Below, piece after piece: positions 37,954-47,062 of a stretch of 64,000 bases of DNA. The position numbers and the translations under genes are program-made. The notes under the pieces are model-generated. The model was given only the letters and a program-made list of their open reading frames with translations, ran no database searches and was not told the DNA's origin. Each line of letters opens with the position of its first letter. The first letter of the stretch is position 1. The stretch covers positions 1 through 64,000 of the forward strand of contig JASENG010000018.1 of the NCBI GenBank assembly GCA_030027265.1, in the 5' to 3' direction. Source of the DNA: Lysinibacillus fusiformis. GTDB taxonomy: Bacteria > Bacillota > Bacilli > Bacillales_A > Planococcaceae.

Positions 37954-39351
37954 ATGGCAAAAAAAATGCCTGATATCGGCGATTACAAATACGGCTTCCA
38001 TGACAAAGACGTATCAGTTTTCCGTTCAAAACGTGGATTAACTGATGAAATCGTACGTGAAATTTCAAAAATGAAAAACGAACCTGAGTGGATGTTAAAC
38101 TACCGCCTAAAAGCGTTGGAAATCTTCTACACAAAACCAATGCCGCAATGGGGCGGCGACCTTTCAGCTTTAAACTTCGATGAAATTACTTATTATGTAA
38201 AACCATCTGAAGCAACTCAAAAATCTTGGGATGAAGTACCGGAAGAAATCAAAGCTACATTTGATAAATTAGGTATTCCTGAAGCTGAACAAAAATACTT
38301 AGCTGGTGTATCTGCACAGTACGAATCTGAAGTAGTTTACCACAATATGAAAAAAGATCTTGAAGATCTAGGAATCGTGTTCAAAGATACTGATTCTGCT
38401 TTACGTGAAAACGAAGATATCTTCAAAAAATACTGGGGTACTGTCATTCCATCTTCAGACAACAAATTTGCTGCACTTAACTCAGCTGTTTGGTCTGGTG
38501 GATCATTCATCTACGTACCGCCTGGTGTTAAATTAGACACACCATTACAAGCGTACTTCCGTATTAACTCTGAAAACATGGGTCAATTCGAACGCACATT
38601 AATTATTGTTGATGAAGGTTCAAGTGTACACTACGTAGAAGGATGTACAGCTCCTGTATACACTACTAACTCACTTCACTCAGCAGTAGTAGAAATCATT
38701 GTTAAAAAAGATGCATACTGCCGTTACACTACAATCCAAAACTGGGCGAACAATGTATATAACCTAGTAACAAAACGTACTGTTGTTGAAGAAAACGGTA
38801 CAATGGAATGGATTGATGGCAACATCGGTTCTAAATTAACAATGAAATACCCTGCATGTATCCTAAAAGGTGAAGGTGCACGTGGTATGACCCTTTCTAT
38901 CGCAATCGCAGGTAAAGGGCAACACCAAGATGCGGGTGCCAAAATGATTCACTTAGCACCAAACACATCTTCAACAATCGTATCGAAATCGATTTCGAAA
39001 CAAGGCGGTAAAGTAACTTACCGCGGTATCGTTCGCTTTGGTAAAAAAGCAACTGGTGCGCGTTCTAACATCGAATGTGATACTTTAATCTTAGATAACG
39101 AATCAACATCAGATACAATTCCTTATAACGAAATCTTAAATGATAACGTATCTTTAGAGCACGAAGCAAAAGTATCTAAAGTATCTGAGGAACAATTATT
39201 CTACCTAATGAGCCGTGGTATTTCTGAAGCAGAAGCAACAGAAATGATCGTAATGGGCTTCATCGAGCCATTCACTAAAGAATTGCCAATGGAATACGCA
39301 GTAGAAATGAACCGACTAATCAAGTTCGAGATGGAAGGTTCAATCGGATAA
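37954..39351 (+). CDS. sufB: SufB, iron-sulfur scaffold
   Basis: 465 residues with a long beta-helix core. [10 protein letters not shown] and NLYT-region residues, then [15 protein letters not shown] and the closing [30 protein letters not shown] helix pair split as in SufD, identify it. With SufC and SufD it builds nascent Fe-S clusters. GGAGGAG lies ahead of the ATG; last gene of the operon. Confidence 0.96.
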   Translation: MAKKMPDIGDYKYGFHDKDVSVFRSKRGLTDEIVREISKMKNEPEWMLNYRLKALEIFYTKPMPQWGGDLSALNFDEITYYVKPSEATQKSWDEVPEEIKATFDKLGIPEAEQKYLAGVSAQYESEVVYHNMKKDLEDLGIVFKDTDSALRENEDIFKKYWGTVIPSSDNKFAALNSAVWSGGSFIYVPPGVKLDTPLQAYFRINSENMGQFERTLIIVDEGSSVHYVEGCTAPVYTTNSLHSAVVEIIVKKDAYCRYTTIQNWANNVYNLVTKRTVVEENGTMEWIDGNIGSKLTMKYPACILKGEGARGMTLSIAIAGKGQHQDAGAKMIHLAPNTSSTIVSKSISKQGGKVTYRGIVRFGKKATGARSNIECDTLILDNESTSDTIPYNEILNDNVSLEHEAKVSKVSEEQLFYLMSRGISEAEATEMIVMGFIEPFTKELPMEYAVEMNRLIKFEMEGSIG

Positions 39352-39359
39352 ATAGCGAG

Positions 39360-39386
39360 AAACCCTTGCTGCGGCAAGGGTTTTTC
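39360..39386 (+). terminator. intrinsic terminator of the suf operon
   Basis: AAACCCTTG pairs with CAAGGGTTT around a six-base loop, followed by T residues. A second, weaker hairpin with TATTTTTT (about 39447-39488) lies behind it. Confidence 0.9.
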
Positions 39387-39525
39387 TTTGTTAATGCGTC
39401 TGTCGTCCAGATTTTTTGCCATTTAAAATTTATGTATTTATGAATAGGAAAGGGTGGACTTTTACAGTTCACTCTTTTCTATTTTTTGGTAATATTATGG
39501 TAAATATACTTAAGGGAGAATTGTC

Positions 39526-40053
39526 ATGATAATAATGATAAATGGAGCCTTTGGTGTGGGGAAAACAACCATTGCGAATGAGCTTCAAAAAGAGCTGAAA
39601 AATAGTATGATTTATGATCCTGAAGAAATTGGTTATATGTTAAGATCTGTTATTCCAGAAGAAATCAAAAGACAGGAAGCAAAGACAGGTGACTTTCAAG
39701 ATTTGCACTTATGGAAGGATTTAACGGTAGATGTGGCAAAAAGCATCATAAAAAAATATAAAATTAATCTTATTGTACCAATGACCATCCGAAAATCCGA
39801 GTACTTACAATATGTACGTGAGGGGTTTAAAAGTATAGATGACCAAACCTATCACTTTTGTTTAACCGCAAGTAAGGAAACAATTTATGAAAGGCTAAGG
39901 AAACGAGGCGAGGCAGAAGGCAATTGGTGCTTTTTGCAAACTGACAAATGTTTGGCAGCCTATGAAGAATATAACTTTGGAGAATATATCGATACAGAAA
40001 AGGTTGGTATTCCAGATATTATCGAAGCCATAAAACAAAGGCTGAATCTTTAA
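39526..40053 (+). CDS. TmrB-like ATP-binding protein
   Basis: 175 residues. P-loop is INGAFGVGKTTIANEL (residues 5-20); MIYDPEEIGYMLRSVIPEEI, the pair LIVPMTI and LTASKETIYERLRKRGE fit the Bacillus tunicamycin-resistance protein TmrB (197 residues), here somewhat shorter. TmrB is thought to bind tunicamycin in an ATP-dependent manner at the membrane. The sequence also resembles small nucleotide kinases, so the drug link is an inference. AAGGGAG precedes the ATG; single gene. Confidence 0.75.
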   Translation: MIIMINGAFGVGKTTIANELQKELKNSMIYDPEEIGYMLRSVIPEEIKRQEAKTGDFQDLHLWKDLTVDVAKSIIKKYKINLIVPMTIRKSEYLQYVREGFKSIDDQTYHFCLTASKETIYERLRKRGEAEGNWCFLQTDKCLAAYEEYNFGEYIDTEKVGIPDIIEAIKQRLNL

Positions 40054-40059
40054 TTAGAA

Positions 40060-40101
40060 AAGGGTTTCCAAGACATTTATTTGCTTGAAACCCTTCTTTT
40101 T
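40060..40101 (+). terminator. intrinsic terminator
   Basis: AAGGGTTTC (40060-40068) pairs with GAAACCCTT (40086-40094), then CTTTTTATT. Confidence 0.8.
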
Positions 40102-40128
40102 ATTATGCTGCGGCTTGCTATTGAGAGA

Positions 40129-40545
40129 TTAAATTTCCTGATGCAATAAATCTTTTAAACTATTCGATTTAGTGCCAAAAGAGATTTCCCATTGGACAAC
40201 TTTGCCGGTGTTTTCTACTTTATAGGCATAGATGATATTGGGTTCATTGGCGAAGGTGATTTCGACTTTGTCGGCACGTCGCTTTCTCCCTTCTTCCAAT
40301 TGATCAACTACGATCCATTGTTCACCGGGATAACGATTTTTGAGATGTTCATTGACAATTTCAATTGATTCTGCATATTGTTTTTCTAGATGATTGCCCC
40401 GTATTACAAAGAAAACACCATATCCTATTAATACTGCTATCGCAATTCCAATAATCATTTTCTTCTTTGTGATCACGATCAAGCCTATCAATAATACATA
40501 TAAAATAAAACCAATGAAGAAACGTTCGATCGCATAGTCTCCCAT
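40129..40545 (-). CDS. hypothetical membrane protein with two N-terminal helices
   Basis: 138 residues. Helices at about 9-25 and 30-48 are separated by the short loop ITKKK, and the rest (50-138) is a soluble domain with TFANEPNIIYAYKVENTGKVVQWEI, resembling small cystatin-like or DUF3139-type lipoprotein-like domains placed outside the membrane. I do not recognise the family. The ATG follows AGAGGTACAACT. It converges with the TmrB-like gene and may follow the ydeI-like gene in one transcript. Confidence 0.65.
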   Translation of the reverse strand: MGDYAIERFFIGFILYVLLIGLIVITKKKMIIGIAIAVLIGYGVFFVIRGNHLEKQYAESIEIVNEHLKNRYPGEQWIVVDQLEEGRKRRADKVEITFANEPNIIYAYKVENTGKVVQWEISFGTKSNSLKDLLHQEI

Positions 40546-40602
40546 AGTTGTACCTCTTTAGATTTTTATTCGATTATACCATTTAATGTAAATTTTTGAA
40601 AT

Positions 40603-41199
40603 CTACTTATCATTCAACCCCTTGCCTGCAAGTATTTGAGGTATACATTTTTCGATTCTGGACTCCCGAGTTTTCGATTGCTTCGGTGTAGAGAAATGCA
40701 GCAGGTAGGCTCTTTGGCGACCTGGTGTTAAATCTTCAAATGCCGTTTTTAACTCAGGCATTTCCTCTAATTTTTTTTCAAATTCTTCCGCCATCGGGAA
40801 TTCTGTTGTCTTTTTGAATTCGATTTCCAGGCCGGATTTTTCAACTTCAATTGCTTGATGAATATATTCTTTTATCGTCTCTTCCGATTCAATTATTTGC
40901 TCTAGATGGGTGAACCGAATTTGGCGTGCTGCTTGTACATTTTCTGTTTGTTGGATTAGAATGCCATGGGGATCCTTTAATAAAGCCCCTTTGTGGAAAA
41001 GAAGGGCACAATATTCTTTAAATCCGTGGATCAACACGATATTTTTCTTTTCAAATGTGTAGCATGGATGCATCCACTTAAATTCCTCGGTAAGCTCATT
41101 ACCACAGTCAAGAATGATGCTTCTTAATTTTTCATATGCTTCCTTCCACTGTGAAGGTCTATTTAAAAATTCCTCAACTTTTGGGTTGCTTTTAATCAT
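40603..41199 (-). CDS. YdeI-like protein (DUF1801 plus YdeI C-terminal region)
   Basis: 198 residues, close to Bacillus YdeI (about 197). The N-terminal part (1-120) has the DUF1801 pattern with EEFKWMHPCYTFEKKN and ALLFHKGALLKDPHGIL. The C-terminal part (130-198) is the YdeI/OmpD-associated helical segment: LKTAFEDLTPGRQRAYLLHFSTP followed by KQSKTRESRIEKCIPQIL. Related proteins have been tied to tolerance of cationic peptides, but the biochemical role is not established. The start ATG has AGGTGTTCCT before it. Confidence 0.75.
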   Translation of the reverse strand: MIKSNPKVEEFLNRPSQWKEAYEKLRSIILDCGNELTEEFKWMHPCYTFEKKNIVLIHGFKEYCALLFHKGALLKDPHGILIQQTENVQAARQIRFTHLEQIIESEETIKEYIHQAIEVEKSGLEIEFKKTTEFPMAEEFEKKLEEMPELKTAFEDLTPGRQRAYLLHFSTPKQSKTRESRIEKCIPQILAGKGLNDK

Positions 41200-41418
41200 C
41201 CAGGAACACCTCTCATAAAATTAATCTGCCACACTTTGGCGTTTACTTTAATATACATTATCAAAAGACTTACTTCTACTTTCAAAAAAATAGTAGAACC
41301 GGATTCTGCTTAAGACTTTCAAAATAATCCTTAGCCGCTACAGATTAGAACTCCATTGTTCACTTATGTTATATTGTATAAAACTGGAATGTTTATATTT
41401 AGAAAGTAGGTGTTATGG

Positions 41419-42762
41419 ATGCAGTTGACCATACGGGGAATAGGACAAGATGTGCAAATGCTTTCTTATTTATTGGCAAAAAATCCATCCAATCTTTATG
41501 AAAGAAGCGTAAACGGCCATTTAGTCAGAGGATTTTTCAGCCAATTTACTGAAAATGAAGTGGAAGTTACATTTTTTGTGACACCTGATTCCATTGAGCT
41601 CTCAAGGAATAATTCAAAAGTCTATGATATTACTTCCTATATAAATGACCGTGAATTTGCAGCGAGCAGTATCTTCTGTACACTTTTAAGAACAGCTCTT
41701 GGGACGGCACTTAATGGAAAGCCGAAAGAAGAATATGAGCCTTGGGTGAATCATTCTTTCAATTTGGAGTTTTCCTTTGGGCCTGTAGCTTCTCAATTAT
41801 CTGATCAGGAGATGCTCGATTTATTCCAGCCATTAGGCTTCAAAGTTGAAATTACTTATGGCGAAATGGATTATAAGATGGATTTTAAAACAGAAAGTAC
41901 TGCAAGATATATTACCCTGAAGGGCTCGACTACTCTTCAGATGGGGCTTCGGCAATTATTTGTATTAATCCCGGTATTAGATAACTATAAACATTATTAT
42001 ATCGACGAAAAAGAAGTCGAGAAGATTGAACGATACGGCGAGGGCTGGCTGGATCACCATCCCAAAAGAGAGTTCATATTCAGGCAAGCACTGCGATTTG
42101 AAGAGCTCTATAGCCAGATTGAACCTCAAGAACCACAGGCTATAAAAACAGAACCGAAAATTAGATTAAATGAACTGCGTTACGATAAAATAATCGAAAA
42201 AATTAATCAATTCAATTACAAAGAAAGCATTGTAGACCTTGGTTCGGGTGAAGGAAAGCTAGCCGAGAGATTAGGTTTTATAAGTGGAGTGAAGGAAATA
42301 TTAGCGGTCGAACCATCTCAATCTGCCAGCCTTAAAGCGCTTAGACGTTTTGAAAAAGTAGAACCAAAACCGGATTTCATCATGCCGAAACAAATTCTAG
42401 GTTCTCTTTTTTACTATGATGAACGATTAAAAAATAAGGATATAATCATTCTCTGTGAAGTCATTGAACATATCGATGAGTACCGTTTACCTAAAATTAT
42501 GCAGACAATCTTGCAGGATTACAGACCAAAGCTTTTACTAATCACGACACCGAACCAGGAGTATAACAAAGTATATGGAATGGGTGAAGGGTACCGACAT
42601 CCAGATCACCGGTTTGAGTGGACAAGAGAAGAATTTGTGCAGTGGTGTCAAATGCAGAACGAAAATCAAGACTATGAGCTAACATTTGATGGGATAGGGG
42701 ATGAAGACAAGATTCACGGTTTCCCTACTCAAATGTGTTTGTGCACAAGGAAGGAGTTGTAA
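41419..42762 (+). CDS. hen1: Hen1, 3'-terminal RNA ribose 2'-O-methyltransferase
   Basis: 447 residues. The N-terminal half (1-240) is the bacterial Hen1 domain that binds Pnkp and activates its ligase. The C-terminal half is a methyltransferase: SAM motif SIVDLGSGEGKLAERL (about 270), the metal site in CEVIEHIDEYRL (Glu, Glu, His, about 354-359) and the further His in RHPDHRFEWTREEF (about 397). Mn2+-dependent 2'-O-methylation of the cleaved RNA end before ligation makes the repaired RNA resistant to the same ribotoxin. ATG at 41419 follows AGAAAGTAGG; the GTG at 41410 overlaps that site. Two bases separate its stop from pnkp. Confidence 0.93.
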   Translation: MQLTIRGIGQDVQMLSYLLAKNPSNLYERSVNGHLVRGFFSQFTENEVEVTFFVTPDSIELSRNNSKVYDITSYINDREFAASSIFCTLLRTALGTALNGKPKEEYEPWVNHSFNLEFSFGPVASQLSDQEMLDLFQPLGFKVEITYGEMDYKMDFKTESTARYITLKGSTTLQMGLRQLFVLIPVLDNYKHYYIDEKEVEKIERYGEGWLDHHPKREFIFRQALRFEELYSQIEPQEPQAIKTEPKIRLNELRYDKIIEKINQFNYKESIVDLGSGEGKLAERLGFISGVKEILAVEPSQSASLKALRRFEKVEPKPDFIMPKQILGSLFYYDERLKNKDIIILCEVIEHIDEYRLPKIMQTILQDYRPKLLLITTPNQEYNKVYGMGEGYRHPDHRFEWTREEFVQWCQMQNENQDYELTFDGIGDEDKIHGFPTQMCLCTRKEL

Positions 42763-42764
42763 AA

Positions 42765-45350
42765 ATGGATATTACGCTGCCATATGCAGGTATTGTATTG
42801 CTTGTAGGTCCATCAAATAGTGGGAAATCCTCCTTTCTAAAACAACAAATAGAGAAGGGCCAGATTCTTCCCTCCGAAGTCCTAAGCTCAGATGATTATA
42901 GAGTGATGGTAGGAGATGTTGATTTTATCGACTGGACACATAGATGGAAAGACGTGTCCGAGGCTTTATATGATGACTATCAAAAAATATCCGCAGAAGC
43001 CTTTGCCTTAATGGATGCGGCAATCGAGGCGAGATGCAGATTAAATAAACTTACATTTGTAGATGCCACCCATTTATATCCCGATGACCGAAAAAAGTAT
43101 ATCGAAATTGCCAAAAAACATCATGTACCAATCATGTCTCTTGTATTGGATGTAGACCAGGAAGCTTTACTGCATAGAGATCAAACCCGTGAAAATCCTC
43201 GGGGAAGCAAACGAATCAAGCAGCAGTACCAAGTATTTAAAAGAGAAAAGCGGTTTATCAAAAAAGAAGGGTATTTAGCGACCTATATTATATCGGATAT
43301 CAATGACATCGAAGTCATTAGAAAAACAAGCAATTCCTTGTATCTAGAGGTAGGCGATGGAATCGATATTATTGGGGATATCCATGGCTGTTATGAAGAA
43401 ATGGTTCAGCTTCTAGAGAAGTTAGGGTACGAGAAAAATACACAAAATCATTACATTCACCCGGAAGGAAGACGATTTTTATCACTCGGGGATATTATGA
43501 GCCGTGGTCCAGAATCGTTAAAAACAATGGAATTTTTCTTGCGCCATGTGGAAGAGAATCTGGCTTATATGATCGATAGCAATCATGGCTGGAAAATTGC
43601 TCGTTGGCTCGATGGGAAAAATGTGATCTTAAATCACGGGGACGAACTTGTGGAAGAAGAGTTGGAGCGAGTTCTAGATAAGGAAAATACCGATTTATTA
43701 AAACAAGAACTGAAAAATTTCCTTCTTAAGGCTCCATCACATTATGTCCTTACAAAAAAAGGAGTGCCGACATTGGTATGTACCCATGCGGGAATAAAAG
43801 ATGAATTTATTGGAAAGCAATCCTATGACATCAGTGATTTCTGTCGTTATGGCGATAATGATGGGCTTGATGAAACAGGCAGATCGGTTCGCAAGGATTG
43901 GACAATTCATCACAAAACGAGCACTTTAATTGTTTGGGGGCATGATCCTAAGCCAAAGCCACTAGTTATCAATAATACAATTAATATCGACCAAGGAGCT
44001 GTTTTTGGAGGAGAGCTGACAGCATTCCGTTATCCAGAGAAAGAATTTGTGGGTGTTAAATCAAAGCACGATTACTCGGGCGGCAAAAATAACCCTTTAA
44101 TGGAGCTAAAGAAAAAACGGTTAAATCCACCGAACATCGCTAAATTTATCAATGGGTATTCGGTTTTGACGGATGTACTCGGGGTTATTAAAATCCCAAA
44201 AGAGTACGCCCTTCCATCTATTGATGCGGTGTCTCACTATACAGTGCCGATTGAAGAGCTGGTTTATATCCCTCCAACGATGAGTCCGACACCAAATCCT
44301 TCTGCTTTAGAGAATTACCTAGAACACCCGAAAGAGGCGATTGCGTACTATCGCAAATTGGGAATTGAACGGATGATTGCTGAGAAGAAGCATATGGGCA
44401 GTAGAGGAATCTTATATTTATTTAAAGATAAAGAGACCGGACTTAAATATGTCGGTCGGGAAACCCTTGGCGTAATCTACACAAGATCCGGCAGAAGATT
44501 CTTTGATAGTGAAACAGAGGACAAAATACTAAGAAGAATTAATGATAGTTTTACTTCAAGCAACTATTTCCATAAACATAATACAGAATTTCTTCTTATG
44601 GATGCCGAAATCATGCCCTGGAATCTGAAAGCGAAAGAATTAATTAGCAGTCAATATGCCCATGTAGCTGAAAACGCAATTTTAGATCGCAGCTTGCTTA
44701 AAGAAAAAATTGAAAAGGCAGCGGAGAACAATGAAAGTCTAGAAAATTGGCATAAAGTATATAATGAAAAATTAGCCAATGCCCATGTTTTCAAGGAAGT
44801 ATTCCAAAAATACTGCTGGGATATCAATGAGATTGATCAAATCCAGATTGCGCCTTTCCACGTACTAGCTCATAGCACTGAAACATTCTTTGATAAGCCG
44901 CATACATGGCATATGGGGATGAACAAGGAATTTGCATTGATGGACAACCTCTTTGTTGAAACGGAATATATGGTTATTGATGATGCGACCAGTGAAGAAG
45001 CAGTCATCAAATGGTGGGAAACAATTACAAGTGACGGCCACGAAGGAATCGTCATAAAGCCGGAGACATTTATTTCAAAATCAAAGGGCAGGCTGATTCA
45101 ACCCGCTATAAAAGTAAGAGGCCAAAAATATCTCCATATCATATATGGCATGGACTATCTACAGTCGGAAAACCTTGCGAGATTAAAAACCCGCAATATC
45201 GGCAAAAAACAAAAGCTTGCTTTAAAGGAATTTTCTTTAGGAGTAGAGGGAATTCAAAGGCTTGTAAATGGGGAATCCATTGAAAGAATTCATGAATGTG
45301 TTCTTGGCACCCTTGCCATGGAGGCAGATCCAGTCGACCCAAGATTATAA
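42765..45350 (+). CDS. pnkp: Pnkp, polynucleotide kinase-phosphatase-ligase for RNA repair
   Basis: 861 residues in three modules. 5'-kinase: P-loop VGPSNSGKSSFLKQQ (about 14-28). 2',3'-phosphatase (about 195-440): IIGDIHGCYEE, LSLGDIMSRGPESL, DSNHGWKIARWL, VCTHAGI and WGHDPKP. All metal-binding residues of the known Clostridium enzyme have counterparts, but the usual DRGP reads SRGP and GNHD reads SNHG. Adenylyltransferase ligase (from about 520): motif I KKHMGSRG, motif IV DGHEGIVIKPE and motif V IKVRGQKYL. It heals and seals broken tRNAs together with Hen1. ATG at 42765 has AGGAGTTG upstream, inside the end of hen1. Confidence 0.93.
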   Translation: MDITLPYAGIVLLVGPSNSGKSSFLKQQIEKGQILPSEVLSSDDYRVMVGDVDFIDWTHRWKDVSEALYDDYQKISAEAFALMDAAIEARCRLNKLTFVDATHLYPDDRKKYIEIAKKHHVPIMSLVLDVDQEALLHRDQTRENPRGSKRIKQQYQVFKREKRFIKKEGYLATYIISDINDIEVIRKTSNSLYLEVGDGIDIIGDIHGCYEEMVQLLEKLGYEKNTQNHYIHPEGRRFLSLGDIMSRGPESLKTMEFFLRHVEENLAYMIDSNHGWKIARWLDGKNVILNHGDELVEEELERVLDKENTDLLKQELKNFLLKAPSHYVLTKKGVPTLVCTHAGIKDEFIGKQSYDISDFCRYGDNDGLDETGRSVRKDWTIHHKTSTLIVWGHDPKPKPLVINNTINIDQGAVFGGELTAFRYPEKEFVGVKSKHDYSGGKNNPLMELKKKRLNPPNIAKFINGYSVLTDVLGVIKIPKEYALPSIDAVSHYTVPIEELVYIPPTMSPTPNPSALENYLEHPKEAIAYYRKLGIERMIAEKKHMGSRGILYLFKDKETGLKYVGRETLGVIYTRSGRRFFDSETEDKILRRINDSFTSSNYFHKHNTEFLLMDAEIMPWNLKAKELISSQYAHVAENAILDRSLLKEKIEKAAENNESLENWHKVYNEKLANAHVFKEVFQKYCWDINEIDQIQIAPFHVLAHSTETFFDKPHTWHMGMNKEFALMDNLFVETEYMVIDDATSEEAVIKWWETITSDGHEGIVIKPETFISKSKGRLIQPAIKVRGQKYLHIIYGMDYLQSENLARLKTRNIGKKQKLALKEFSLGVEGIQRLVNGESIERIHECVLGTLAMEADPVDPRL

Positions 45351-45465
45351 AGAAATATAGCATAGTTTGTTTCTTAAGTAGCTGATTAATTGAAGAGGCT
45401 CGGACAGAAGTGAAAAATTCTATAAATGGTGGAAGAAGCTATATTAAGGGAATTGATACTTTATA

Positions 45466-45585
45466 AATTGATTGGAGTGGAGGGGCGAGTCGAGCCGTGC
45501 CAATGGATGCGCGTCCTTGCAATGGAAATCAATTTTAGTTACATCAAGAAAACAGCATTTTCCTATTTGAGGAAAATGCTGTTTT
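45466..45585. repeat. degenerate intergenic repeat plus terminator-like hairpin
   Basis: TTGATTGGAGTGGAGGGGCGAG at one end and GCGTCCTTGCAATGGAAATCAA at the other (about 45468-45532) have the form of a GC-rich, inverted-ended repeat I associate with intergenic spaces of Bacillaceae and Planococcaceae; here the GC-rich middle is deleted. Directly after it AAAACAGCATTTTCC pairs with GGAAAATGCTGTTTT (45549-45585). The hairpin may end pnkp and the ger operon. The 290 bases from 45351 hold no gene. Confidence 0.5.
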
Positions 45586-45642
45586 CGGGTTTTGTCCCAC
45601 CCTCTTTGTTTAGGAAGAAATTTATTAGGGGTGACTGAGAAA

Positions 45643-45801
45643 TTATCTGAATCTCGAAAAGAAGGGAAGGATTATTATAATTAATGCTATAGCAATAACG
45701 GCAATCGATCCAAATTTGTTTTTCTCTTTCCAAAGTTTAAGGGAAAAACCAATTGTGTATATGAAAATAAGGATGATTACTATCCACACAGTTATTAACA
45801 A
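45643..45801 (-). CDS. 52-residue two-helix membrane protein at the end of the ger operon (GerD-subunit-like)
   Basis: Not obvious because it starts with TTG. The frame opens one base after the gerC stop, with GAGGG (formed by the last gerC codons) seven bases before TTG. The product has a helix at about 3-21, a polar loop KLWKEKNKFGS and a second helix at about 33-48, ending LPFFSRFR. Small two-helix proteins of this design, called D subunits (for example GerKD), are encoded beside several gerA-type operons in Bacillus and alter germinant receptor function. Position, coupling to gerC and topology fit that class; the assignment remains an inference. Confidence 0.7.
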   Translation of the reverse strand: MLITVWIVIILIFIYTIGFSLKLWKEKNKFGSIAVIAIALIIIILPFFSRFR

Positions 45802-45802
45802 A

Positions 45803-47062
45803 TTAATCCCTCATTTCTTCGAGATTAGGCACATCACTTTGGTTACCAAAATTCCCTATATTAACCTTTACTTCAATGTTTACATCTATTTCTGGATAGG
45901 TTTTCATCCAGTCATAGTTTTCAAACTCTTTAATTGTTAGAAATTGCTTTCTTGCCAGTGTCGCCCAGCCAAAAGGTTCACCCTTAAATTCTTCTTGAGT
46001 TTTCTTTATTAAAGCATCGAGAGTATCAGAAATTTCTTCTTCAATGCTTTGTTTTAAGCGCTCTCCTTTTTGGCTATCATTTGCATAGTCAACCATACTG
46101 TGCTGTGTCAATATATCAAGATAGATGGGAATAGATACATTGATCTTAGGCAACGGATTTTTTAAATCCATTTTCACATCAGTTTTTTCTTTTTTTAGTA
46201 GTTTAGCTGTAATTCTATACCGTTCATCAAAAGGATCTTTATAGGTTGCTAAAATGGCACCCATCTCCAATGTGTCATTTAGAAGTACTGTAGCTCGGGT
46301 TTCTTCGCCTGTAAGTTTTCCAATCATTTTCCCTTCTTTAAAAACAGCAGAACCCATGAATTGGACTTTATTTGTTTCTTCACCAACTTTCATTTCACCT
46401 GCCATAAAAGAATCTTCTTCATTGCTCCTTGAATAATCCGACTTTTCGCTTGTACCATATATGGCTAAATAGAGGCTTGCGTCCGCCTGTGTAGTTCGGT
46501 AATATTTCCCTATGTTTGACTCGGAATTTGGAATCATTCCAGCCTCGCTGCCGTATTTTAAAATATAATCATAGTATTTATGAATCCTCGACTCTAACTT
46601 AGGACGGTTTTGTTTGAAAAATTTGGTAGTTTCTTCTTTTGTGACGATTACAGGCGTCTTGCGTTTAATTTCTCTTTCTTTCGTAGTATCGTACATCCAT
46701 CTGATAAAGTTCTTATCTTTTGCAAATTCTTCAGAAACAAGAATAACGCTTAATAGGTTAAATGAAATTTCTTTTGCAATGACCGTATTGGCTTTATTTT
46801 TTCCAACAGTTACATCGTTTGTATCGAAGGTAATCATTTCCATTGGCGGTTCATTCGTCATGGCTTCCTTCTTTGAAAACTCTGGATTCCCTAAAAGATA
46901 AGTGACTTGAATTTGATTTTCATTACCGCTTTTACTTTTATCTAATCCTATAGCAACGACATAAGCTCTTTCTTCGATAGATGTCTGATCCCAACACCCG
47001 CTAAGTAAGGGGATAATGAAAATGAAGAAAAGAATGGGACTTAAATGCTGAAATTTCCTCAC
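45803..47062 (-). CDS. GerC-family spore germination lipoprotein
   Basis: 419 residues. The lipoprotein signal ends in LLSGCWDQTSIEERAYVVAIGLD, with Cys23 as lipidation site and the typical CWD(Q/R)xE(I/L)E start of the mature Ger(x)C chain; the C-terminal domain 3 lies at about 235-400. It anchors the receptor complex on the outer face of the spore inner membrane. The start is GTG at 47062, within the gerB stop region (AAGTGA), behind GGGGGA. Third gene of a gerA-gerB-gerC operon; which germinant is recognised cannot be inferred. Confidence 0.93.
   Translation of the reverse strand: MRKFQHLSPILFFIFIIPLLSGCWDQTSIEERAYVVAIGLDKSKSGNENQIQVTYLLGNPEFSKKEAMTNEPPMEMITFDTNDVTVGKNKANTVIAKEISFNLLSVILVSEEFAKDKNFIRWMYDTTKEREIKRKTPVIVTKEETTKFFKQNRPKLESRIHKYYDYILKYGSEAGMIPNSESNIGKYYRTTQADASLYLAIYGTSEKSDYSRSNEEDSFMAGEMKVGEETNKVQFMGSAVFKEGKMIGKLTGEETRATVLLNDTLEMGAILATYKDPFDERYRITAKLLKKEKTDVKMDLKNPLPKINVSIPIYLDILTQHSMVDYANDSQKGERLKQSIEEEISDTLDALIKKTQEEFKGEPFGWATLARKQFLTIKEFENYDWMKTYPEIDVNIEVKVNIGNFGNQSDVPNLEEMRD

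Noticed and set aside
45426-45638. 70-codon frame downstream of pnkp
   Set aside because: It runs through the degenerate intergenic repeat and a hairpin and has no ribosome site.
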